Assembly (NCBI GenBank): GCA_037954325.1
Contig: JBBMNZ010000002.1
Location: 15,857,679-15,921,678, forward strand
Reading direction: 5' to 3'
Length of the DNA: 64,000 nt
From: Fistularia commersonii
Lineage: Eukaryota > Chordata > Actinopteri > Syngnathiformes > Fistulariidae
Shown: piece after piece, positions 19,695 to 53,500 of the stretch
Layout: the number at the start of each line of letters is the position of its first letter
Position numbering within the stretch: the first letter of the stretch is position 1
Position numbers and translations under genes: made by a program
The notes under the pieces: model-generated
Told to the model about the DNA's origin: nothing
Database searches by the model: none
Seen by the model: the letters and a program-made list of their open reading frames with translations, nothing else

Positions 19695-22600
19695 ATGTCC
19701 CACCCGAGCACTCTGGATTTAGACAGATACGGCAGCTTGGACAGATCTCATCATTCCACTGGACGTAGCCAGTCAAGGATGCAGGGCAGGAGTGGAGATG
19801 TCCTTTGTGACTTCTGCACAACCAGAAAGCAGAAGGCTGAGAAGTCATGCTTGGTGTGTCTGGCATCTTACTGTGAGGATCACCTCCAGTCTCACTATGA
19901 CTACCCTGCTTTGATGAAACATAAAATGGTCAAAGCCACTGGTCAAATGAGAGAGAAGATTTGTGCTCAGCACGACAAACTGCTGGAGGCATTTTGTCGC
20001 ACCGATCAGACACCAGTGTGTGTTTTGTGCATGATGGATGAACACAAACATCATGACATTGTCCCAGCTGGAACAGAGAGGACAGAGAAACAAGTGAGTG
20101 GTAGATACAGTACAGTTAATATTCACTGAAGGCTTTTAAAGTTTGATAGTTATTGCCAGTGCCAACACCCAACAAGTATAGTGTTTCTATTATTGTATTC
20201 TCCACAGAAACAACTTGGTACAACACTCCACAAATCTCAACAGCGGATAAACCAGAGAATTAAAAAATGGCAGGATCTTCGACAAGCTGTGGAGTCAGTT
20301 AAAGTATGTATAAAGCTACAGGCATTTTGTAGTTATCTTTTGTCACTTTCTCTCGATTGCTTGGGCCACAGTACATGCAACAAACATCATGATATTGAGA
20401 AAGTTCTTAAAACATTCATGCATCATAAACTTTGTATAGGTGTGCTGGATAAACACTGCAAAAATGGTTTCTATTGCACAATAGGGAATACTTAAATCTC
20501 CAGTAACCTGCAACAAAGAATTTGTTGCTGGTTTTAATATTGTAATCATTTTAATAAATATTTATTTAATAAGTATTATAGAGGCTATTGGTAATTTATT
20601 CATGGCATTCATTGATTATACTGAACAAATCATGTTAATTAGGTAATTATGAGCTGAAAACTGAAAAAACAAGTAATAAATTATACAGGTCTGGATATAG
20701 ACAGTAAAATTGTGTCTCACAATTTTGGAAATCAAAAGAACCTAAGATTTACTGTTATACAAGATACAGTTGGCCCATTTTTTCAGTGTATGTATATCAG
20801 TATACTGCCATGAGCTCCTTTCCATCCACACAATAAACTCTACCATTTCTTCCTTTTTTCAGCACTCAGCTCAATCTGTCCTGGAGGAGAACGAACGCAT
20901 TTTCACTGAACTTCTCCGTTCCATCGAGCGGAAGTACAATGAAATCAAGGAGATGATCCGCTCCCATGAAAAGACCACTGTGACACGAGGTGAAATATTA
21001 TTAGACCGTTTGGAGGAAGAGATCACTCTGCTGAGGAAGAGGCACACTGACCTGGAGAAGCTGTCTCACACTGATGATCACATACACTTCCTGCAGGTAA
21101 TGCTGAAATCCAGCTGTACTATGTGGGTTCAAGGCCCAAGACAGAGTTTTCCTATCTCATATTTGTCCTCCTGCCATTTTGGTAGAGTTGGCAGTCTCTG
21201 TCAGGGCCCTCCGGATATGAAGACCTCAACAGTGTCAGCGTTGCTCCCAATTATTCCTTTGATGCCACTAAAAGAGCCATTTCTGCAATGAAATTACAAG
21301 TGGAGGAAATCAGCAAAAGAGAAACAAGCAAAATCTCTTCTGCAGGTTTGAAATAATAGATATTAGTATCCATGTCTTTTTGCAAAGGACTCCTATTTCA
21401 AGAATGTTGGTTTGTGTGCTTGTTTTGTACGTGACACTATCCTTTCCATCCCCTTTTGTCTTGATTTTTTGTTCTTATTTTTTTAATAGTGAAGGAAGTC
21501 TATATCACACAAGAAAGTGGGACAGCAACAAGAAGAGAGTCTATTTTGAGAGAAGACCGAAGGGCAACAGAAGAACCCAAGATAAGAGAAGATTTCTTGA
21601 AATGTGATTGAATCAACTCTACCCACATAGAACATCAACCTGCCTTGAACTAAATCATGGACATTTTAGCCCATTGCCTTGCTACTTTATAGCCATATAA
21701 AAAGAACAGCTTTCAGATTTTATTTTGTAGTCAGGAAGTTCTAGTTATGGTCCTATACAATGACAACACCCACAGATGTAACAATAGAGCAGTATTATGA
21801 CATGGTGAAATGACTGAAACTAGTGTTACGGAAGCTAACAAAGTAGAACTGGTTTGGTGTTCTACTCCTTGTTACGCTCTGGAACAAGTTGCAGAGCAGG
21901 TTTGAGGAAATGAAAAAAAGTAAACATCGAGCTCAGGATCATTTGAACAAATAGAGGTGTTCCTGCTTTTGTTTTAAGAAGCATTCACAATATGTTTGGA
22001 TAGAAATTTTGGTGACATTTGGTGATGTATTAGTGACTGACATTTTTGATAATAAATTAGTTTACCTTGGATTACAAATTGTCACCGACATGGTCTCATG
22101 TCCACACTCTTCTTCACTATTAACATTGCTTTGGAAAAGTGAATGAAAAATATTAAAATGGCATAATGAGCACTAATATTAATTCAATGAGCACTCTAAT
22201 CATTTTATTGTCCTGCATCGGTCAGATTCCAGCCAGTTGATTCTGGATGTCAACAGTGTCCACCGGAACCTCCACTTGTCTGAGGGGAATCGAACAGCTA
22301 CGATGAAGAGTGAGGCGAAAAACTACCCCGAACATCCCGATAGATTTGACCACTGGCAGCAGGTAAGCACTTTACTGTAGGCTCTTTGCATTTCAGTTGT
22401 GAACACTGCGATGCACTGACAACTAAAACAGTCAAATCCTTACATTTGAAGCCAAGATTAGTGACAAATATTCCTTTTGATGGTTCTGAAGTTTTTAAAT
22501 GTAAATGACATACTACTGGGGGACCTTCTTGTGTGGAGTTTTCATGTTTCCTCCCACAGTCCAAAAACATGCAGCAGGTTCACTGGAGAAATTGAATGAG

Positions 22601-24417
22601 AGTGCATGGTCTGTCTATATATGTGGCCAGTGCAGAGTATACCCCGCGTCTCGTCCAATGGCAGCGAGGATAAGCTCCTGCGACTTCGAGTAGGCTAAGT
22701 GGTAGATAATGGATGGTTGGATAGCATTTTGCTGACTGACTAGTTAGATTAAATTGATTTCAAGTCATTTGAAAAGTTAATCTTTGAACAAAAAGGAAAG
22801 AGATAAAGGGATTTGTCATTATATGCTCTATTACATGTTCACAGTCAAATAACATAAAGAATAAAGACAGTGCTTCCACCTATTGCCATCAGACATCCAT
22901 CAATCTATTGCTATGACTCATATGCCTGACACCTAAAATGTCTCAAGTTTACCAAGTTTTGGTTGAATTTCCATTTTCATCATTCAATTCCCCTTCTATG
23001 TGTGTGTGCATGGGTGTGTGTGTGGCAGGGAGAGTGGTTAAGTCTGTGAACAGTGATGCTGAGCATGAGTGTATATGTGACCAAGCAGAAATCTGAGTTA
23101 CATTGTATTTGCACTATATAATGAAAATCAAGCTTTTATACTTCTACTTTCTATTACAGACTGATACCATGTTGTGTGAGACTAGAATTGGACACAGTAC
23201 CAGATGTTGCTACCCCTTTGTCAAACCTCTACTCCCCCTAAGCTTGTTAATCTTTAACTTTTTTCATGGGCTGCTGTCATTTATAATCGCTACCTCTTTT
23301 CTTTCCACCCATGTTCTCACCCAAACTTAATTTGTGTTTGTTTCCCAGTCCTCATATTCTGTGTGAAATACTTTCACTTAAAAGTAAGTCCCCCTCTTGC
23401 TCCTTTTACTAATTCTCCTCCCCTTGTTCCCCATCCTTCCCACCCTCCGACCTATCATGTCTCACCGACTCTTACCCATATCGTTCAAAATCAGACTTCA
23501 ACACACCGCACACAGCTTGCAGTCTAGATCATTAAAAGTTGAGCTTCCTGCATTCCAGTAACATCATTTCACATTTTTAGCAGACTGTGGCTGTGTACCA
23601 GTTTTTCTGGTCCAGTACTTTGGTCCACATACAAGTATTGTGTCCAGTCTTGAACATTAAAAGTTGAGCTTCTTGTAACCCAGTAATGTCATATCACATT
23701 TTTAGCGGTCTGTAGCTATGCACCAGTTTTCTGTTCTAGAACTTTGGTCCACATATAAATATTGTGTTCTGGTATTAAAAGGTGTTATTCTGGTTTTGAA
23801 CACCTTGGATGTGCCCTTAATTGGAAACCCTGATTCCCCTGCATTCAAGCACATTTTCAGTTGTCAAACATTCCCTGTTGATAGACAGATATCTGCTAAG
23901 ATTATGTTTATATCGATATGATTTTACCAAGCTTTTCATTTTCCCTGGAAGCTGTATTTCTCAGATTACATGCTATACTCTCAGCTGCTGCTATGCATAA
24001 ACCAATAGCTGAGTTTAATCCATTTGTTTTCAGGTGCTGTGTAAGGAAAGCGTGACTGGGACCCGTGCTTACTGGGAGGTGGACTGGAAGGGAACAGAGG
24101 TAGATGTGGCTGTTACCTACAGGGGAATCCTTCGTAAAGGGAATAGCAATGAGTGCAGCCTGGGCTGGAACAATAAGTCCTGGAGCCTCTACTGCTCTGA
24201 GTCCAAATTTTCTTTTGTGCACAATAATAAGAGCACAGACTTACCAGTCCCGAGGTCATCTCGGATAGGCGTCTACCTCGATCATCCTGCTGGGATCCTA
24301 GCTTTTTACAGTGTGGCTGATGGCATGCAGCTTCTGCACAGAATCCAAACTATATTTACCGAGCCTGTTTACCCTGCTTTCAGTGTGTGGGGATTCAGTA
24401 GCAGCATAAGAGTTTAG
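19695..24417 (+). CDS. RING-less TRIM protein (B-box1, B-box2, coiled coil, PRY-SPRY; TRIM16-like)
   Basis: Seven exons join in frame to 507 codons plus stop: 19695-20093, 20208-20303 (96 bp), 20863-21096 (234 bp), 21186-21345, 21490-21603, 22226-22362 and 24034-24417. The 96- and 234-bp exons are typical coiled-coil exons of TRIM genes. Translation starts at MSHPSTLDLDRYG. B-box1 spans about residues 38-67 (CDFCTTRKQKAEKSCLVC) and B-box2 about 90-120 (CAQHDKLLEAFC ... CVLC). The coiled coil covers about 120-243. PRY-SPRY covers about 335-507, with LHLSEGNRTAT, RFDHW, GTRAYWEVDW, CSLGWNNKSWSLYC and RIGVYLDHPAGILAFYS. No RING precedes the B-boxes, so intrinsic E3 ligase activity is doubtful; TRIM16 has this layout. 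Likely roles are protein scaffolding or innate immune functions, inferred from the family only. The donor of exon 5 (AAAT/GTGATT) is weak. Confidence 0.9.
22490..22725 (+). repeat. Dispersed teleost repeat in a TRIM intron
   Basis: The words GTGGAGTTTTCATGTTTCCT, CCCACAGTCCAAAAACATGC, GTGTACCCCGCCTCTCGCC-like and GATAATGGATGGTTGGATAG match a very common interspersed repeat that I recognise from many fish genomes. It is non-coding here, in the last TRIM intron. Class assignment is not attempted. Confidence 0.6.
23520..23768. repeat. Two-unit tandem duplication, period about 125 bp
   Basis: Unit 1 (23520-23644) and unit 2 (23645-23768) align almost end to end. Shared words include ATTAAAAGTTGAGCTTC, CACATTTTTAGC, ACTTTGGTCCACATA and ATTGTGT. 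A degenerate start of a third unit may follow at 23769. It lies in the last intron of the TRIM gene. Confidence 0.85.
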
Positions 24418-24938
24418 AAGAGATTTCAGCTGGGTGGGACAGAAATTCATATATAATTTTAATGTTTTTTCATTATTTTTTTCCGCACCAGGTGATTGTT
24501 ACATTAATTGTTTGTGAATTTAGGATACATTCTCTGGTACTCTGTCTGCTAAGGGAGGATTGCAATTTTGCCTAAAAGTAAAAAAATAATAGTCACGAAA
24601 AGGGAAATTTGCATTTCTTTCACAATCCATCCATCTTTTATATTTTCTCTTGTTAAACATGTTTCTCTCACTTTTATTGAGGATGAATCATCATAACTAA
24701 TGTGAAACAAATTCAATCAAAGTTCATAAAACTTAAGATTCCTAGACCTTGAAATGTGAAATTGCTCATGATCTCCTACTTTGTGTCTCTTTCTACTCAA
24801 CCCAAATCATTATGAATAATCATACTTGGAAGTGTTTCATACTTGACTATTAAATAAAGTATATCTACTCTGCTCTCACAAGATTCCTTACTTCTGCATT
24901 TTTAATCACAAATGGATTAAGAGGTTAGTTAAGGGTTG
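24418..24938 (+). other. 3' UTR and downstream flank of the TRIM gene
   Basis: AT-rich non-coding sequence follows the stop codon at 24415-24417, with AATAAA at 24853-24858 as a likely polyadenylation signal. No ORFs or repeats are recognised before the gypsy LTR. Confidence 0.5.
24853..24858 (+). terminator. Candidate polyadenylation signal of the TRIM gene
   Basis: AATAAA lies 436 bp past the TRIM stop codon and is followed by a T/C-rich stretch, a plausible mRNA 3' end. Confidence 0.5.
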
Positions 24939-25160
24939 TGTTAACACCACATACATGAGGGAAGTAGTCCTAACAGTTCAGTAGGGGAAACTAAAGTATT
25001 GTGGTGGACACTAAGGGGTGTGGCCTCTCTAGGGGCTTGCAACATGGCTTAAGTTGGGGGCATTATGGTCCACGGAAGTTCAGTCAGTTTTGGTGTTGGT
25101 GTTTAAGGAATAAAGTAAGAACTTGCCTTCGTCTCTGCAGTCCTTCCTTTCCACACCACA
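24939..25160 (+). repeat. Probable 5' LTR of the gypsy element
   Basis: The stretch is 222 bp, begins with TG and ends with CA, and carries a polyadenylation hexamer 46 bp before its end. The primer-binding-like TTGGTGACAC follows directly. No second copy is present in the window to confirm the boundaries. Confidence 0.55.
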
Positions 25161-25833
25161 TTGGTGACACTGTTCTGACTCGGACCGAGTGTGTGACCAC
25201 ACTTCAGCCATGTCGCCCTGACTCCCACAGCTGGCCGTTTTCTGCGTGTTCTCGGAGTTCTGGCAGAGCGACCCGGCCTCCTAGTTCTAGCATATCGAGG
25301 CGCTTTTCCACTTGCGTGGAATTGTCTCAGAGGATGCCAGGTACTTTCTGGTACTCACTGCACTCAAGGCGAGTTTTTTGCTGCTGTTGTGTGACCCACC
25401 AAAAAATGGTAAATACGCCGCCCTCAAACAGCGCTGCAGAGCGGGCAGACTCTTGTCCCTGTCCAGTTTGAGCGACAGAAGCGCCATGGACTTGATGAAC
25501 AACATGCTGTCGCTGCATGGATCGGACAAAGGTGGTTTCCTTTTCCCTCACATTTTCCTGTGCCAGCTCCTGCCTTGTGCGTGCAGCCTTGGCTAACTCC
25601 CGGCTTCTGGTTGCCCGTGAATGCCAGGGTAGCGGAGGAGGCCGACCATGTCCTGCTAGCTACCAGGCGGCTAGACATCCACAGCGAGGTGTGGGAGCCC
25701 CTGCAGACGGTGCCAGTCCACGTGGATCCAGCCCTGTTGGCTTGAGTGACTGTCCAGAGAGGACATGGGACTGACTTCTGCTTTTTCAACCTGTGGTTAG
25801 GCGGCATGTCACGACACTGCGTTCCGCCATGCT

Positions 25834-26195
25834 CCCTCAAGGTGCTGAGGAGATCCAAGGCCGGCGTACGAGTGGCAGCTGTGGACACTGGCGGACACAC
25901 TCAGCAGATGTTCATCAGGGACTCAGGGTCAGGAAGACGGTTTCTGGTGGACTCTGACTTGCAGAAGAACCTTCTACCTCTGATGCGAGTGGACAAACAA
26001 GCCAGAGGCGGCAGCCCACTACTGAACGCAGCTAACGGTTTGTCCATTGCGACATTTGGCACAAGGTCAGTGTCTGTTTGTTTCCACGGCTATCATTTTG
26101 AGTGGGATTTTGCGATTGCTCCCATCACTGTCACCGTCATCGGCGCGGACGTCCTGTGTGCCAATGGTCTGCTTGTGGACATGACAAACGTTTAA
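25834..26195 (+). pseudogene. Gypsy protease-like fragment
   Basis: The frame reads VRVAAVDTGGHTQQMFIRDS, then SGRRFLVDSDLQKNLLP and a hydrophobic stretch FAIAPITVTVIGADVL. This layout resembles retroviral-type aspartic proteases of gypsy elements, including the downstream I-G-A-D motif. The expected active-site D-S/T-G is altered to DSD, so the fragment is very unlikely to be active. Confidence 0.65.
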
Positions 26196-26283
26196 TTGAT
26201 GCTTTGTCTTTCCCCACTTTCACCATTGTTTTTCAACATTTACTAGTATATTTTCTGTTATTCATTACACCTGCCTTTTCCAC

Positions 26284-26960
26284 CCCGTTCACTGAACACA
26301 GTGTGGAGCATTTCATTCCCATGGTGGGACCTTCTGTTTTCATGTGGATAAACCGGCCACGGCTAAGGAGGAGTTCACCACCATGGAGCATCTGGGGATT
26401 GTGAGGCGGTCCAACAGCCTGTGGGCTTCCCCGCTCCGCAGGCCAATGGGTCTTGGAATCCTTGCAGCGACTTTCACTGTTTGAACAACGTCACTGGTAA
26501 CGACTGCTACCCCACCCCCCACATTCAGGACTTCTTCGAAAGGCTATTGGGCACCACCATCTCCTCCAAGGTGGAACTGGTGCACAGTTATCACAAGGTG
26601 CCCGTGCACGAGGAGCATCTGTCCGAGACTGTGGTGATCACCCCATTTGGGCTTTTAAAGTTCCAGCGCATGCCTTTTGGCTTGAAGGGAGCTGTTCAAA
26701 CCTTTCAGAGGCTCATGGACTCAGTGCTGCGGGACCTTATTTTTTGTGTTCATCTCTAGATGACATTCTGGTGGCCAGCCTGTCAGCTGATGAGCACCTG
26801 ACACAGGTTTTCCGTCAGTTGGATGAACACGGCCTCATAGTCAAGAAGGCGGGCATCAGAGTCGACTGGACCCCCAAAAGGTTCCAGGCTTTTGACAGGG
26901 AAAAGCACGGATTGGCTAACGTGGACCTTCTTGCCCACGGCATTCACAATGTTAATGACC
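26284..26960 (+). pseudogene. Gypsy reverse-transcriptase fragment
   Basis: The fragment is spread over two frames with a break near 26744-26759. It includes HFIPMVGPSVFMW, NNVTGNDCYPTPHIQDF, ITPFGLLKFQRMPFGLKGA and LDDILVASLSADEHL. The first catalytic Asp region reads SKVELVHSYHKV with Glu in place of Asp, and the YLDD box is degraded to SLDD. It is a dead copy of the pol gene. Confidence 0.8.
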
Positions 26961-26975
26961 GATGCATCTAACATC

Positions 26976-27550
26976 TAAAAAAAAAAAACAAAACAAAAAA
27001 AAAAAAAAACACCCCACCACACCACAAAAATCAACCAAAGTCTGTTCAAAGTTCCATGTATGCTTGTGTGAAAGTGAAACACCATCAAGCTCTTCTGCTT
27101 TATCACTCTGGAATTCAGTGATACAATATCTAATACTGTATGTTAATGTAAAATATTGAAGGGCAGACTTCAATACACTTTCAGATGTCTTGGGATTAAT
27201 TTAGGTCCCAAAGAGGATACATTTAATTAGTTTGGAGGCGCGAGAGAAAGTTTGCTTCGTCCAGTTCATCCACTGCAGCAATAATATGTGAATACTGTAG
27301 GGGGCCGCAGTGATATATTTTGAAACAAATGAACACACAGGATTGTCACACACTCGTAGGACACACAATTTACACGTCAATTTCATACGTATTACTTATC
27401 AGGTGGCACTGTTGTAAAAGTAGCCACGGATCTGTCATCGAATTGAGAAAACTCACCAAACGTAGGAGCGTTTGATTATTATGTAAAACACACCAGGATG
27501 AATTTCACACACGCGTCAAAATGAAGACAAACCTCATTGAGGTTGGGTTC
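26976..27550. other. A-rich junction and intergenic spacer
   Basis: A tract of A with occasional C (26977-27010) abuts the truncated gypsy element and may be the trace of another insertion. The remainder up to the tmem150a promoter region has no recognisable feature. Confidence 0.4.
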
Positions 27551-27909
27551 GTATTGAGGCCACACAAGCTCATAATGCCAATCTTTGCAGCGACACTCCT
27601 CTATCTCGAAATGTTTTTGTTAATCTTTGCGACTCCGCGCCGGCACTGCGCCGCTGAAGTGGACTGAGCGCACTCTGGTGCTCCAGGTTGAGAGGGGCGG
27701 AGTGAAACAGCTGGATACATTGGAGTGTCTCGTGGCGGCGATGAGACCCGCTAGCGGGATTCTGCTGGCCGTGAAGTGGGGGAAAAATAAGCTCCCCGGC
27801 ATTCTCATTTTTGGAACCGCTTTGGCTACGATGGATGTGGAGGATATGTTGCTGGCAGAGAGTTAGCAGAATTCGCCAAAACTTGCTCTGAGACACGGAG
27901 AGGCAGAAG
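27551..27909 (+). promoter_or_regulatory. tmem150a: Promoter region and non-coding first exon of tmem150a
   Basis: This region is locally GC- and CpG-richer than its surroundings. It ends at a consensus donor, GGCAGAAG/GTGAGT, with the exon ending at 27909. The next exon begins at 28362 after a T-rich tract and CCAG, nine bases before the tmem150a start codon, so this looks like a 5' UTR exon. An open frame through 27627-27866 has no recognised domain and is probably UTR. Confidence 0.5.
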
Positions 27910-28370
27910 GTGAGTATCCCCGCTCTTGATGCTCGTCATTGTTGCTAGCTTGCGAAGGTGAGTAGCCGCTCGTGTGTTCTCCACAAGGCTAACCGGTGGA
28001 TCTAAAGTATGTCTAACGCTGTTATTCTTTAATGATTTGGACCAACACGAAATCTGCAAATTTCTGTTAGTGACGAGACACATTTTCGTTCACCTAAAAA
28101 AGTTGATTTTAGGTCATCTTTGATCCCCTCAGTACTGGGTGCAGATTGATTCTGAAACCAATGCCTCTGCTTAGTGGTTGGATGATCCTTGTGCCTTTTT
28201 TCATTCAACAGATCAAGCACACCGTCGACCATCATCCTCAGGAAAATAAATCACTTTGAATCAAAGCAGATGTCAGTCACACGCAGTTAAATGTTAGAAG
28301 AACCTGAGGAGATATTGCTTGGCTGGCCAAAGAGAAGAAAGAAGAAAGGTTTTTTTTCCAGGTGCCAGAA

Positions 28371-50590
<22,220 letters not shown>

Positions 50591-53500
50591 CTGCCTGAGG
50601 CTACGTAGCTGGCCATTTTGGCTATCAAACTCTGGGTATCAAATGAGTTTGATTATTCATTTCTAAACAAACTCTGATACTTTGAACTGAAGCAGGACTG
50701 TGTTGCATCTGTTGAAGAGTGGATTCTACCGTTTTCAAAGCCAGTGGTGTGTGTAACCACAATGAAGAGCTCAGCTTTAATGCCATTACATGAAATCTTT
50801 TTTGTCTCTATAGAATGTGTTTGTATTTTGCACATTGCACAAGGTTAAAACCAAATTTTAAATCCACTTAGTCCTGTATTCAGTGACCTACCAGAGGAGC
50901 ATTTTTTCCAATCAAACTTGAGAAAATATATAACTACTCACTCAGATGTTACCGATCTCAACAAGTGGCCTTGGACCATTCCCACTTCAGGTAATTGCTG
51001 AGATGCTTTCAGTATGAGAGTGTGAAGGCTGCTGGACAGCCTAGCTGACAGTATTAAAATGAGGATGCTGAGAAAATGGAATATTAGTGTGTTGAAATGG
51101 GGGGAAAGGTCAAACATTTGGTTTGTTTCCCCACGAAAGACTGAATAAATGCAATAATTCTATGCTGTCTTTAAACTGCCTGTCTAATAGGTTATTTAAT
51201 TGGTAAGCTTAAACATGCATTAAGCACTATTTTGCATATCAAAGGGGACCTATTACGCAGTATCATGTTTTCTTAAATATACATATCCCATTTTAGTAGA
51301 TCTCATTTTAAATCAATATGTATTGTGATACACCAATTATTCAGTACCCTTTACTGCAGATGACATGTACAGTAACAGCCCCAGATTCTCTCTTTGGTTT
51401 GTTGGTTTGTGTACAGCTTCACTCCCACATTGCCCAAATCATGTTACCTTGAGAGAAAGCTCGATGAGCAAGACCACATGAGATTTACATATCACCCCAT
51501 GATAAACAGGCTACTACAGACACCTTAGAGTCTGCAGAGATTATCAGTTGTCACTGTAAATTAACAGAACTTTGAAACAATATCATTGGGATTTTACCTG
51601 AAGTAGCAGGTTTATCTATCCACACATCATTGCTATACAGAATTCTACACTGTCATTCAAAAATCTGGTACTAATATTCATTGACATTCTAAGAATAAAC
51701 TTCTGCAGACAATTAATGTAAAACAAAGTTACACATGGCAAATTTGACAGTATCAGTAGTATTATAGGAGGGATTGATTGAGCAGTCTAATTTTGCTCTG
51801 GAATAGCACATTTTTTTCCTGAACATTTTCTTTGACACACTGGTACATGCAAAAGTTTCCTGAAATTGTAAGTAGAGGCCTAATTTTGAGATTAAGCGTA
51901 CTTGTGTAGTATATAACACCTTAGGATGGAAGAAACCTCTTCTGCTCTAAAGTCACCTCCTGATAGGAATTTTGATATAATTGGCTATTCCAACTTATGC
52001 ATACCCATGAAGTATAGGGATGTTGCCTCTTAGAAGATGAGATGGGAGTTTTGGCAGATTCTTAAAGATGAGAGGTGCTAGTGCATATTGAGTATGATAC
52101 AAATTATGAATTGAAAGCAACTTCATGGAATTGAGCATAATGGGTCCCCTTGAAATAATACAATAATGTGCTGCTTTAACTGCAAAAATCCTTATAAATT
52201 CACCCGCTGCTTTCAAATGTTTGCAAATATTTGGTTCGTAAATAGACTTTGATGTCACTCTGACATGCTTTCAGTTTAATAACGTCCATCCAAAGTTACT
52301 ATTTGTAAGACTAGGCTGACCCAGAAGCTACTGTGCCCTGAAATCTGTTGACCAACATTGGTGCCAAAAGGAAAATAGCCTGCCATATAAATGTCAATCA
52401 GCAGAAATTGACAGCTTGGTTTGTGAGTCATTTTATATTGTAAAGTACCTCTAAATGCATTTTTTAATTCAGTCTGTATCTACAAATTTGGTTCCTGAAA
52501 AATATGCAAACAGACTTTTTAAGCTATCCATCTGACTTTATACCCACGTTGAAATGCACATTGGCTTTTTTGCCTTGATACTTGAGTTGATATTTTATGT
52601 ATTTCTTTACTGCATGTAGGAGAAAGTACACACATTGCCTCATGAGTTTAGACCAAAAACTGACAGACTGGGAGGAAGAACAGAGCTTCAATTTTTAAAA
52701 TGATGATACTATATTGATTGTAAAGCTCAAATAGTATTTTTATTTAATTTCCTCTCTGCCAAAGAATGAGAGAGAGAGCGGAATGACAAAGTATCCAAAA
52801 GCAGAATGCATAGCTGATAATTGAAGACAGACTACAGGGCTTATTGAGTTTATTGGCGGGCCATCACATGTGCTTTAAGGTCATATGGAAGGAAGTCTGC
52901 ATCTTGTTATACTTCTTATTTCATGACATCCACATTCAAATATCCTTTTTCTTCCACTATCATAGCCGCAACCTTGGAACTGATACTCACAAGTTATGTT
53001 GGCCTCTAATTCATCTTACTATATGATTAATGACTTTCAAACTCAATATAGCTAAAACAAAAACATAAGCTAGTGCCATTGACCCTGCCAATTCAGCTTT
53101 GTCAAACATCAATAAAATTGTAAAGTACTTAATAAGTGCCATGCGGAAGTATCAAAATGAATGATGATGCCCAGGAGTGAAGTTAATGGGCCACGATAGC
53201 TAACACTTGCCGACTCATTCTGTTGCTTGCTGTTCATGATTATCCATGGGTTGTCCGTCCATTGGAAGTGCAATATACAATTACAATGACCTCTCCCTTG
53301 TTGTCATGGAATATAAGGCAAATACAATATATTTGGCTCCTTTAGCGAGGCAAGAAGAAAAGAAAGCAAGTGCATTATTTAAAGAACTGAACTGTGTGGT
53401 CCCGTGTGTGATGTTGGTGCTAAAACAAATGGCCTTATTGCATCCTTTTGTTCCTGGAGTTTTAGCTATGATTACATTCATGATTACATCACTACAATAA

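Larger units (their letters stand above)
24939..26975 (+). mobile_element. Degenerate Ty3/gypsy LTR retrotransposon, truncated at its 3' side
   Basis: A candidate 5' LTR (24939-25160) starts with TGTTAACACC, ends with CCACACCACA and contains AATAAA at 25109-25114. The next bases, TTGGTGACAC, resemble the primer-binding region of teleost gypsy elements. Gag-like sequence follows in broken frames (about 25310-25600, SEDARYFLVLTAL and LLSLSSLSDRSAMDLM). An aspartic-protease-like region covers about 25830-26195, and part of the reverse transcriptase covers about 26290-26960 (VITPFGLLKFQRMPFGLKGA, DDILVAS). Stops and frameshifts separate the blocks. RNase H, integrase and the 3' LTR are absent, and the homology stops at an A-rich tract (26977-27010). 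Confidence 0.85.

Noticed and set aside
25001..27000. Host gene or domesticated gag/protease
   Set aside because: Frames are repeatedly broken and catalytic motifs are altered, so it is a decayed transposon and not a domesticated gene.
27620..27866. Open frames on both strands in the tmem150a 5' region
   Set aside because: They overlap a GC-rich first exon and promoter. No family signature on either strand.
53246..53500. Small + strand open frame (84 codons) between tmem150a and mat1a
   Set aside because: No splice context, no recognised domain, and surrounded by AT-rich non-coding DNA.
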